From positions 62,001 through 126,000 of the forward strand of contig JAPLFH010000033.1 in assembly GCA_026390815.1 (NCBI GenBank): DNA of 64,000 bases, written 5' to 3'. Below the pieces are notes generated by a model, which was not told where the DNA came from, ran no database searches, and saw only the letters and a program-made list of their open reading frames with translations. How positions within the stretch are numbered: the first letter of the stretch is position 1; each line of letters begins with the position of its first letter. The DNA comes from Ignavibacteriales bacterium. Its GTDB lineage: Bacteria > Bacteroidota > Ignavibacteria > Ignavibacteriales > SURF-24. This document shows, piece after piece, positions 9,999 to 17,872 of this stretch. The position numbers were made by a program, and so were the translations under genes.

Positions 9999-12098
9999 AT
10001 GACTTTTTTAAATCCAGCAGTATTATTTGGTTTGATTGCGACGGCAATTCCGGTGCTTATTCACTTGTTGAATTTACGGAAGCTGAAGAGAATTGATTTT
10101 AGCACTCTTACTTTTCTTAAAGAACTTCAGAAAAATAAGATTAGGAAAATAAAACTGAAACAATGGCTTCTACTTCTTCTGCGGTTTCTGATAATTCTTT
10201 TTCTTGTTGGTGCATTTGCGCGTCCGGCAATAAAGGGTGTTGCAATTGGCGGAACAACTTCATCTGCAAAAACTACCGCAGTGTTTATTCTCGATAATAC
10301 TTTCAGTATGTCTGTTGTGAATGAAAAAGGATCCTACTTTAACCGCGCAAAACAAGTTGTAAAAACGTTGCTCAACCAGCTTCAGGAAGGTGATGAAGTT
10401 GCATTGATTTCGGCTGCTGATATTTCAAAGGAAGAAATTCAACCAACAACCAACTTAAACGATTTCCGAAAACTGATCGATGAAACTGAAATATCTTCAG
10501 TAAGCGGAACGCTCCATAATTCAATTCTGAAAGCAGCAAAGCTTTTTGAGCAATCAAAAAATTTTAACAAAGAGATTTATATTTTATCAGATTATCAGAA
10601 AACAAGATTAACAAATTCCGGCGATGCAATTTCCAATTTGAGCCAGCTTCTTGATGATAAAGTTAAAATGTATCTGTTCGATTTTTCCGGAAAAGAAATA
10701 TTTAATCTTGGTATAGATAACTTTGAAGCTAATAATCAAATCTTTGAAAAAGATAAACCGATTAGCTTTACGGCAACCGTGACTAATTATTCAAAGCAGC
10801 CAGCTAATAATGTTGTTGCTTCATTGTATGTGAACGGTGAAAGAAGTGCACAACAAAGCATTAATCTTGCAGAGGGTGAAAGCGAAAAAATTATATTCGA
10901 GACAGTACTTAAATCTACCGGTTATATTGATGTTATGACTGCGATTGAAGATGATGATGTTCTTCAGGACAATAAGCGATATTTGAACTTGTCTATTCCG
11001 GAAAAAATTTCAGTAATCATTTTTACAGAAACAGAAACAGATTCCAAATTTCTTGAATTGGCGTTAACTGCAGGTGAAGAAAATAAACATCTTATCCTTA
11101 CACGAAAGAATTTTAATCAATTACCATCAGCTAATCTGAATAATTATGATGTGGTTTTGTTTGTCGGGACAAATTTTTTACAGAATTCAGACCGCGCAAT
11201 TAAATATCTTTCAAACGGAGGGAGTGTTTTCTTAATGCCCGGCACCAAAACAAGCTTAAATGATTTTAAAGAAGCATGCTCTAAACTTCAATTACCAGTT
11301 CCAGTTTCCGAAGTTGGTAAAGAAGGATTGCTTCAGTCAGTTGCAGCATTTGATAAAGTTGAATTCGAACATCCGGTATTTGCAAACATCTTTGAAAAGA
11401 AAGCAAAGAAGCAGGTTGAATCGCCGGAGATTTATCATTACTTCAAAATATTTTCGCAGGGTAAAGGGAAAAGTATAATCCTGCTTTCTGATAACTCTTC
11501 ATTTTTTAGTGAATATAAATATGGTAAAGGAAAAATTTTTGTAATGAGTTCTGCGCCAGCGTTAAGCTGGACAAACCTGCCGCTAAAAGGAATCTTTGTC
11601 CCAATGATTTATAAATCGGTTTTTTATCTTTCTTCCAAAGACAACCAAATTACAAGTTATCTTACCGGCGATAATGTAAACATCAGTTTGCAAAACAATA
11701 CTTTCCCTCAGATAAAGATTGTAAAGCCGGATAAGAATGAAGAATTTGTAAATCTGAATAATCAATCGAACCAAAATTATTTATCCTATAACAAAACTGA
11801 AACGGCAGGAAATTACAAGATTTATTCCGGTGAAAAGCTGACAGATAAATTTGCAGTAAATATAAATCCGCTTGAATCTAATACAACAAAACTGACAAGT
11901 GGTGAGATTGACGATTACCTGAAGAAAATAAATTTCAATGGAAAAGTATTAAAATTGGACCCGGATGAAAATTATTCCGTCAGAATACAGCAAGCAAGAT
12001 TCGGTTCGGAATTGTGGAGATTGTTTTTAATAGTAGCGTTTGTTTTAGCTTTGCTTGAAATGCTGATTGCCCGAAGTGCAAAGAAGGATTTAGTTTAA
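9999..12098 (+). CDS. BatA-type VWA membrane protein
   Basis: A 699-residue inner-membrane protein. Residues 1-80 form the BatA (aerotolerance regulator N-terminal) domain: a first helix (LNPAVLFGLIATAIPVLIHL), the LRKLKRIDFSTLTFLKEL motif and a second helix (WLLLLLRFLIILFLVG). A von Willebrand A domain follows from about residue 95, with a MIDAS-like DNTFSMS in which Thr replaces the usual first Ser. The middle has CARDB-like and GATase-like segments, and a last helix near 672-690 precedes a short basic tail. The family is common in Bacteroidota, where related proteins sit in bat operons with MoxR ATPases. No moxR or other bat gene is present here, so this copy stands apart. Confidence 0.85.
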   Translation: MTFLNPAVLFGLIATAIPVLIHLLNLRKLKRIDFSTLTFLKELQKNKIRKIKLKQWLLLLLRFLIILFLVGAFARPAIKGVAIGGTTSSAKTTAVFILDNTFSMSVVNEKGSYFNRAKQVVKTLLNQLQEGDEVALISAADISKEEIQPTTNLNDFRKLIDETEISSVSGTLHNSILKAAKLFEQSKNFNKEIYILSDYQKTRLTNSGDAISNLSQLLDDKVKMYLFDFSGKEIFNLGIDNFEANNQIFEKDKPISFTATVTNYSKQPANNVVASLYVNGERSAQQSINLAEGESEKIIFETVLKSTGYIDVMTAIEDDDVLQDNKRYLNLSIPEKISVIIFTETETDSKFLELALTAGEENKHLILTRKNFNQLPSANLNNYDVVLFVGTNFLQNSDRAIKYLSNGGSVFLMPGTKTSLNDFKEACSKLQLPVPVSEVGKEGLLQSVAAFDKVEFEHPVFANIFEKKAKKQVESPEIYHYFKIFSQGKGKSIILLSDNSSFFSEYKYGKGKIFVMSSAPALSWTNLPLKGIFVPMIYKSVFYLSSKDNQITSYLTGDNVNISLQNNTFPQIKIVKPDKNEEFVNLNNQSNQNYLSYNKTETAGNYKIYSGEKLTDKFAVNINPLESNTTKLTSGEIDDYLKKINFNGKVLKLDPDENYSVRIQQARFGSELWRLFLIVAFVLALLEMLIARSAKKDLV

Positions 12099-12153
12099 TA
12101 TTTTAAAATTATTGTATTAAAACAATTAATTAAAATGTGGGAAAATATTTAAT

Positions 12154-12624
12154 ATGAAATCTAAAATATTGTTAATATCTATCCATTTAGTATTTGTTAT
12201 TTATTTGATTGGTTGTTACACCATTGTCGAGAAGAAATATACTGGACCGCCTGAATATAAATTCGACGGGAAAATTATTGGTGTTTGGCGACAAACAGTC
12301 CACGGATTTGAAAAGGAGACGGATAGTTTATTTAAAGAATGGTCGCAAAAAATTATGTTGCGTACTTACACTAATGGGACATATACAATTACCTCAGAAA
12401 ACAATAGTTTTGCACAAATAGGAGGAAAATATAGAATATTAAAAGATACAATTTTTATCTGGAGTAATAAGTGCATTGAAAAGGTTGGGAAATATCTATA
12501 TTCGGGTAGTAACTGCATTTTAAGTTTAAAAATTATTTGGGATGAATGTGATAGTGAAAGATTATTTAAAGGAATTCCATTATTTGAAGGCGAATGGCAT
12601 AATGCAAGATGCGCTGAATTATAA
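12154..12624 (+). CDS. Small lipoprotein of unknown function
   Basis: A 156-residue protein with a type II signal peptide: a hydrophobic run ending in the lipobox LIGC (Cys about residue 21). The body is predicted mostly beta, with alternating patterns such as IIGVWRQTV, GTYTITSENN and GGKYRILKDTIFIW. The layout resembles lipocalin-like META/DUF beta-barrels that measure residual strand patterns, but I do not recognise a family. Four further Cys residues in the C-terminal half could form disulfides in the periplasm. It sits alone between the BatA-type gene and hflX, with 25 bases to hflX. Confidence 0.7.
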   Translation: MKSKILLISIHLVFVIYLIGCYTIVEKKYTGPPEYKFDGKIIGVWRQTVHGFEKETDSLFKEWSQKIMLRTYTNGTYTITSENNSFAQIGGKYRILKDTIFIWSNKCIEKVGKYLYSGSNCILSLKIIWDECDSERLFKGIPLFEGEWHNARCAEL

Positions 12625-12649
12625 AACTTTTTCAAAATGGAATAATTGA

Positions 12650-13930
12650 ATGTTAGAAACACAACAAAATATAATTGAAAAAGCAATTCTGGTTTCGCTT
12701 AACACGCACACACATTCTCGCGAAGTTGTTGAGGAACATCTTGCTGAATTAGAACTGCTTTCGCACACTGCCGGTGCAGAAACTTTTATGAAGATCATTC
12801 AGGATAAAGACAGAATTGATTCTGCATATTACATTGGCAAAGGAAAGGCGGAGGAAATCGCTCAGCTTGTGGAGATGAATGATATTGCACTCGTAATTTT
12901 CGATGACGATTTAAGCCCTATCCAGGTTAGAAATCTTGAAAAACTTATAAACAAAAAAATTGTTGATAGAAGCGACCTCATTCTTGATATCTTTGCTTCA
13001 CATGCAAAAACGAAAGAAGCTAAAACGCAGGTGGAGTTAGCGCAGCTTCAATATTTGTTAACGCGTTTAACACGTGCATGGACTCACCTTTCCAAACAGT
13101 ATGGTGGAATAGGAACTAAAGGTCCTGGTGAAACGCAAATAGAAACCGACCGAAGGATGATCCGTGAAAGAATTAGTCATCTAAAACAAAAACTTGAAAA
13201 GATAGAAGCACAACGTGTTACAAAAGTAGCTCATCGTAAAGGATTTCTTAAAGCCTCGCTGGTTGGATATACCAATGCCGGCAAATCTACTTTGCTTAAT
13301 CTTCTTACAGATTCCGATGTTCTTGTTGAAGATAAACTTTTTGCAACTCTGGATTCAACCACACGTGCGCTTCCGCTTGATAATAAGCAAACATTACTTC
13401 TTAGCGATACGGTTGGATTTATACGTAAACTACCGCATCATCTTGTAGCTTCATTCAAAAGTACACTTAACGAAGTTCGGGAAGCAGATATTATTCTTCA
13501 TGTGATTGATGTCTCTCATCCGTTCTTCGAAGATCATATTGCGGTTGTTGATCAAACGCTGAAAGAACTTGGTTCCGATAAAAAAACTCAATTGAAAATA
13601 TTCAATAAGGTTGATGCGCTTGAAGATAAAAGTAAAATGGATTACGTGCTTAAAAAATATTCCAATGGTATTTTCATTTCTGCAGCAAGAGGAATAAACA
13701 TTGGTAAGTTGAAAGAGAAATTACAAAAGGTAACTGAAGAAACATTCAAAGAAGAAACGGTTGTACTGGGACTTGATGATTCAAAGATCGTTGCAAAGAT
13801 TCATTCGATGGCTGATGTTATCTCCACTATTTATGATGAGGAAAAAGTTTTAGTTAAATTTCGGTCGAACACTACAATCTCTAACAAAATAAAAAGAATA
13901 ATTGATGAAAAGGCAGACGCTCTCGATTGA
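12650..13930 (+). CDS. hflX: GTPase HflX
   Basis: A 426-residue ribosome-associated GTPase of standard length. The HflX N-terminal domain includes YYIGKGKAEEIA (about 64-75) and the family hallmark GPGETQIETDRR (about 161-172), followed by a coiled-coil linker. The G domain carries G1 GYTNAGKST, G3 DTVGFIRKLPHHLVASFKST and G4 NKVD. HflX binds and splits stalled or hibernating 70S ribosomes during stress. The ATG at 12650 gives the conserved N-terminus. The 3' end overlaps the following lyase by 26 bases in a different frame, which points to co-translation of two functionally unrelated proteins. Confidence 0.95.
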   Translation: MLETQQNIIEKAILVSLNTHTHSREVVEEHLAELELLSHTAGAETFMKIIQDKDRIDSAYYIGKGKAEEIAQLVEMNDIALVIFDDDLSPIQVRNLEKLINKKIVDRSDLILDIFASHAKTKEAKTQVELAQLQYLLTRLTRAWTHLSKQYGGIGTKGPGETQIETDRRMIRERISHLKQKLEKIEAQRVTKVAHRKGFLKASLVGYTNAGKSTLLNLLTDSDVLVEDKLFATLDSTTRALPLDNKQTLLLSDTVGFIRKLPHHLVASFKSTLNEVREADIILHVIDVSHPFFEDHIAVVDQTLKELGSDKKTQLKIFNKVDALEDKSKMDYVLKKYSNGIFISAARGINIGKLKEKLQKVTEETFKEETVVLGLDDSKIVAKIHSMADVISTIYDEEKVLVKFRSNTTISNKIKRIIDEKADALD

Positions 13931-15470
13931 CGGCAATTCACTTACATTAGCAAAGATAGAATTCTTCCTAAATGAAAATCCAACGGTTATTATAACTACC
14001 GCCGCAAAGAAACGAATAAACAAATCCCGAGCATTGGTTGAAAAATGGATACAGGAAAATAAAGTTATATACGGAGTAACCACTGGCTTTGGCGAGTTTG
14101 CTAATGTTAATATCTCCCCAAAGGATTTAGAAAAACTTCAGGAAAATTTAATTTTAAGTCACGCAGTAGGAACAGGCGATTATCTTCCGGCAAAGATTGT
14201 TAAGGTAATGATGCTGCTCCGCGCAAATGCATTAGCAAAAGGTTATTCCGGCATTCGTCTTTCCACAGTTCAACTTTTAATTGATATGATGAATAGCAAT
14301 ATTATTCCGGTTATTCCATCGCAGGGTTCTGTTGGTTCAAGCGGAGATCTGGTTCAGCTTTCTCACCTGGTTTTATCAATGATTGGTAAAGGAAGATGCT
14401 GGATAGTTAAGAGTTTAGAACGTAGAGTGAAGAGTGAAGAAAAAATTTATAAGGCTAAAGTTGCTTTAAGAAAATTTGGTTTGGAGCCGGTAAAACTTGG
14501 TGCAAAAGAAGGATTAGCTTTAATCAATGGAACGCAGATGATGACAGCGTTTGCTTCTTACATTTGTATCCAGGCAAAAAAACTTAACAAACTGGCAGAT
14601 GTCAGTTCGGCTTTATCCATCGAAGCGCTGAGAGGAACCGACAAAGCTTTCGATTTGAAATTGCACAAACTTCGTCCGTATAATGGACAAATTACCACAG
14701 CACAAAATATTTTAGCTTTGATTAAGAATTCCGAAATTAGAAAATCGCATGTAGAAAATGATCCGCGTGTTCAGGATGCATATTCGCTCCGTTGCATTCC
14801 GCAAATTCATGGTGCATCGCGGGATGCGATTGATTATGTTTGCTCGCGTGTTGAAATAGAAATTAATTCAGCTAATGATAATCCATTAATCTTTCCTGGG
14901 ACAGAAGAACACATTGAAGGTGGAAATTTCCACGGGCAGCCGATGGCACTTGCAATGGATTTTATGTGCATCGCTCTTTCTGAATTAGCTAATGTTTCTG
15001 AACGACGGACGGAAAGACTAGTGAACGGTGCACTAAGCGGCTTACCCCGATTCCTTGCAAAGAAAGGAGGACTTAATTCCGGGTTGATGATTGCACAATA
15101 CACAGCAGCAAGTCTGGTTTCTGAAAACAAAGTCCTTGCTCATCCTGCAAGTGTGGATTCAATTCCAACCTCAGCAAATCAGGAAGATCATAATTCAATG
15201 GGATCAATTGCGGCACAGAAATGCTATCGCATAATGAAAAATTTACAATCAGTGTTAGCGATAGAGTTACTAACTGCTGCGCAAGGTGTTGAGTTTCATA
15301 AACCATTGAAATGCGGAGAGGGAACAGAAGCGGCTTATAAAGAAATTAGAAAAGTAGTTGCACCGCTGGAAGAAGACAGAGTTTTATATGATGATGTGCA
15401 GAAAGTGCTGGAATTGGTTAAGAATGGTTCCTTACTGAAAGCAGTTGAAAAGAATGTTTTTGTAAAGTAA
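13905..15470 (+). CDS. Histidine ammonia-lyase-like MIO enzyme with a Ser-Ser-Gly triad
   Basis: A 521-residue member of the aromatic amino-acid lyase family, which removes ammonia using an MIO group formed from an internal tripeptide. Conserved features are YGVTTGFG (catalytic Tyr), LSHAVGTGD (His-type substrate pocket as in HutH), GSVGSSGDL, AYSLRCIPQIHGASRD, SANDNPLIF and NQEDHNSMG. The pocket signature favours histidine. The usual Ala-Ser-Gly triad is Ser-Ser-Gly (codons 14337-14345). Between the GKG and GLEP motifs it is about ten residues longer than typical, because of a short low-complexity insertion. I prefer the ATG at 13905 over the in-frame TTG at 13902. No hutU, hutI or hutG is nearby, so a histidine-degradation operon is not supported. 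Confidence 0.85.
   Translation: MKRQTLSIDGNSLTLAKIEFFLNENPTVIITTAAKKRINKSRALVEKWIQENKVIYGVTTGFGEFANVNISPKDLEKLQENLILSHAVGTGDYLPAKIVKVMMLLRANALAKGYSGIRLSTVQLLIDMMNSNIIPVIPSQGSVGSSGDLVQLSHLVLSMIGKGRCWIVKSLERRVKSEEKIYKAKVALRKFGLEPVKLGAKEGLALINGTQMMTAFASYICIQAKKLNKLADVSSALSIEALRGTDKAFDLKLHKLRPYNGQITTAQNILALIKNSEIRKSHVENDPRVQDAYSLRCIPQIHGASRDAIDYVCSRVEIEINSANDNPLIFPGTEEHIEGGNFHGQPMALAMDFMCIALSELANVSERRTERLVNGALSGLPRFLAKKGGLNSGLMIAQYTAASLVSENKVLAHPASVDSIPTSANQEDHNSMGSIAAQKCYRIMKNLQSVLAIELLTAAQGVEFHKPLKCGEGTEAAYKEIRKVVAPLEEDRVLYDDVQKVLELVKNGSLLKAVEKNVFVK
14405..14440 (+). repeat. In-frame low-complexity insertion in the lyase gene
   Basis: The stretch contains imperfect repeats of GAGTTTAGA, GTAGA and GTGAAGA. 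It encodes a basic segment (SLERRVKSEEK) where homologous lyases have a shorter loop such as GEGEAFYxGxxxP. This resembles the short degenerate repeats found between genes elsewhere in such genomes and suggests an in-frame expansion tolerated in a surface loop. Confidence 0.4.
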
Positions 15471-15815
15471 GCTTTATAATTACCAGCTTTTCATTTTTGG
15501 GATATTTGTTCCAGGAATTACTTCGGGTAATTGTGAATCTCTCAAAACCCCTTCTCTTACTCTTTTAACAAAAGCTACTTTTAAAAAGCAGAGACTACAG
15601 AAACTGTGGCCTTGCGTCCTTGGTCGAAACCAGAGGGGTGTCAAATACACATACAAAACTGCATTATAAGAAAATCAAAATCAATGGCATTCTTGGTTTT
15701 TTGTTGACAATAGTTTTTTGATGTTATAAGTTAACGATTGAAAATAATAGTTCAGAAAATAGTGCCGTTTTTAAGAAGCACAAATCTTTTATTATATAAT
15801 TGTTAGTCTCTTTAT
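15471..15815. other. Gene-free junction upstream of the accessory pair
   Basis: This holds 345 bases without a gene. A weak hairpin (AATTAC ttcgg GTAATT) lies at 15516-15532 after the lyase but lacks a T-tract. Around 15590-15655 the composition is richer in G and C than the rest, with fragmentary reading frames that I could not match to any family. Toward the 3' end TTGACA (about 15702) followed by TATAAG may serve as a promoter for the next gene, but it does not fit the Bacteroidota consensus. No transposase or direct repeats were found. Confidence 0.4.
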
Positions 15816-16808
15816 ATGAGAAATTTATTTTTAGAAACCACTTCAATATTATCCTTCCATCCAAATGCTGATTCATTGAACTATGATTTGAATGAGATTT
15901 CATTAAACCACAAAAACCGATTATTATCACTAATACAAGAGTTAGAAACCTCAAAAAAAGTATATCTTTGCACTCGAGGTGATTCTAAGAAAACATTAGA
16001 GAATCATAATAACTTTATCATTCATGATTTATCGAAAATATTTATCGTTGGGCAGAAATCGCGTTCTGCTATTGATAGGCCAGCAAACAATCACTCTCCC
16101 TATAAAAATGATTCGTCTGATATAATCCAAGAAATTATACAACTTGTTGAACAAGTAAATAAAATATTAAATCTTAAAACTAAAGATTATAATATCAAAG
16201 GTGTAATTCCCAATTCTTTTATAGAAGATCTTCCAAATTTGGGTAATGATCTTTTAGCAAAATGGAAAATATTTTTTATTTCGTTTCTACATAATTACGG
16301 TTCTTGCGAAACCTTTAAAAATTACTCACCATTCATTTCCTTAACATATGGCCGCAACAAATATAAAGTTGCAAGTAAATTTGCCTTAAGTAAATGTAGC
16401 TTTGATAGAGGAATTGTATTTGTATATTCATTGACAAAAAACTGTCACTACTATATAAAGGCAAAAACACTCACAAATAAATTAAAGAAATATGGAGTTC
16501 AATGGTACAAGGATTCCCATAGTGAGATAATGCTGCTAGGAGGAATGTATCCACATTTTTTAATCGGGATTTTTGAAGTATTCAAGGAAGGAAATGCTAA
16601 ATTTATTATTAATCCTTGGTTATATCGCAAAATAATTAATGAGAGAGAGTTTGATTTTTCGAATGGATTAGAGATTAATCAACAAAATTTTCATTCATTT
16701 GCTGAAAAATTGGGCTACTCTAATTTCTTTTTTCATTTTGTAAATGATAATACAGAATATTTTTCTGAATTAAATCAGTATAACCAACGATCCCTATATC
16801 ATTTTTAA
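15816..16808 (+). CDS. Putative ADP-ribosyltransferase/FRG-like protein
   Basis: A 330-residue protein with no signal peptide. I do not recognise it as a named family, but the C-terminal half has the pattern of an ADP-ribosyltransferase-type fold. SPFISLT (171-177) and VASKFA (185-190) match the S-T-S strand and following helix, RGIVFVYSL (198-206) a core strand, and SEIMLLGGMYPHFLIGIFEV (236-255) the strand bearing the catalytic Glu (Glu237). A possible first-strand arginine is in VYLCTRGD (Arg54). FRG domains, which share this fold, also show an xHYGxxT ... ALYFA pattern resembling LHNYGSCETF ... SKFA here. The gene is strikingly AT-rich and precedes a second unknown gene by 63 bases, in a region rich in toxin-like genes. 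A toxin or phage-defence effector is inferred, not shown. Confidence 0.5.
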   Translation: MRNLFLETTSILSFHPNADSLNYDLNEISLNHKNRLLSLIQELETSKKVYLCTRGDSKKTLENHNNFIIHDLSKIFIVGQKSRSAIDRPANNHSPYKNDSSDIIQEIIQLVEQVNKILNLKTKDYNIKGVIPNSFIEDLPNLGNDLLAKWKIFFISFLHNYGSCETFKNYSPFISLTYGRNKYKVASKFALSKCSFDRGIVFVYSLTKNCHYYIKAKTLTNKLKKYGVQWYKDSHSEIMLLGGMYPHFLIGIFEVFKEGNAKFIINPWLYRKIINEREFDFSNGLEINQQNFHSFAEKLGYSNFFFHFVNDNTEYFSELNQYNQRSLYHF

Positions 16809-16871
16809 AAAATTCTAAAGAGTATTATCAGTGGGTATAAGTAATTCAATCATAAAATAGGATCGGTTATT

Positions 16872-17810
16872 ATGGATATAAGAAGACAATATAAACATCT
16901 TAACTATGGGATTAATTTATTACAGATATCAATTGATAAATACGCTAATTCCTTAAAAGAATTTTTAATTGAACAACTAAAAAAAAATGATTTGCCTATC
17001 ATTCAAGGGACTGTAAAAGAGCTAAAATTGTTAAATGATTTTAAATCTAAGCTACAGCATCATTTAGAAATTATAAATAAGTTTTATTGTGAAAGATTAT
17101 TATTAAAAGAAAAAGATAATGCAACGGGTAATAATTCTACCAAGAAAATCCAGAGTAATTTTGTAAATGAAATTCTGTCAAACTTAGAGGAATTTGATAA
17201 TGTAACAACAGTAGAATTAAAGGATTTAGTTCTAAATGAGTCACGTGAAAGATTATCAATAGAAGATTTACAACCTAATTCAAAATTAACAAATTATTTA
17301 AATTGGGAAATTCACTTTTATAAATGTTTGTCAAAACTGGCTGATTTAAAATATGTTGATTATAATGCCCAAGGATTTTGTTGGAATATTACAGATACGG
17401 GAATTAAGTATGTTGGGAATGGTTATAATAATCTTTCTAATGAAGAAAATAATGTTATCACAGAAGAAGAGATTTTAAGGTTTAAACCTATCACATATTC
17501 AGATTCACTGATGTTTGATTTCTTATCTTCATATAGGGATTATATTGTAGAATTTATTGAGTCCTCGGATGAAAATTTTTGTGAGGAAATTAATCATTTT
17601 AATGTTTATTTGGCCAATAAGATATTCTCCATAAGTGATGAAAGAGAAATAGAAGATTTTGATGAAATAAAATTATTTCACTATTACAAAATTCAATCAG
17701 TTGCTCGAATTGAAGAATCGATAGTAATAGTAAATAAAAAATTTGATGTATATAGGTTTATTGAAACAGTAAATCAAGAAAACGAGTATGAATATTATAT
17801 AATTGTTTGA
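16872..17810 (+). CDS. Unknown protein with a winged-helix-like segment
   Basis: A 312-residue cytosolic protein, unrecognised. Residues 1-85 are helical and rich in Lys and Glu. Residues about 113-183 look like a winged helix: two helices, a helix with KCLSKLADLKYVDY, then a wing (GFCWNITDTGIKYVG) of the type seen in Mrr-like and MarR-like DNA-binding domains. The C-terminal third is acidic (SSDENFCEE, SDEREIEDFDE) and ends in a beta-hairpin. It shares strand, AT-rich composition and close spacing with the ART-like gene upstream, so the two were probably acquired together. It could be a regulator or an antitoxin-like or sensor partner. The start is the ATG at 16872, with AGGATCGG a few bases upstream. 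Confidence 0.5.
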   Translation: MDIRRQYKHLNYGINLLQISIDKYANSLKEFLIEQLKKNDLPIIQGTVKELKLLNDFKSKLQHHLEIINKFYCERLLLKEKDNATGNNSTKKIQSNFVNEILSNLEEFDNVTTVELKDLVLNESRERLSIEDLQPNSKLTNYLNWEIHFYKCLSKLADLKYVDYNAQGFCWNITDTGIKYVGNGYNNLSNEENNVITEEEILRFKPITYSDSLMFDFLSSYRDYIVEFIESSDENFCEEINHFNVYLANKIFSISDEREIEDFDEIKLFHYYKIQSVARIEESIVIVNKKFDVYRFIETVNQENEYEYYIIV

Positions 17811-17872
17811 ATACTATTTTTTCGAAATGTAACTTCAATTTACTAGACAAATAATCTTTCTGGAGTCAAAAC

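Noticed and set aside
15471-15815. Possible insertion sequence remnant
   Set aside because: No terminal inverted repeats, no target-site duplication and no transposase motif could be found.
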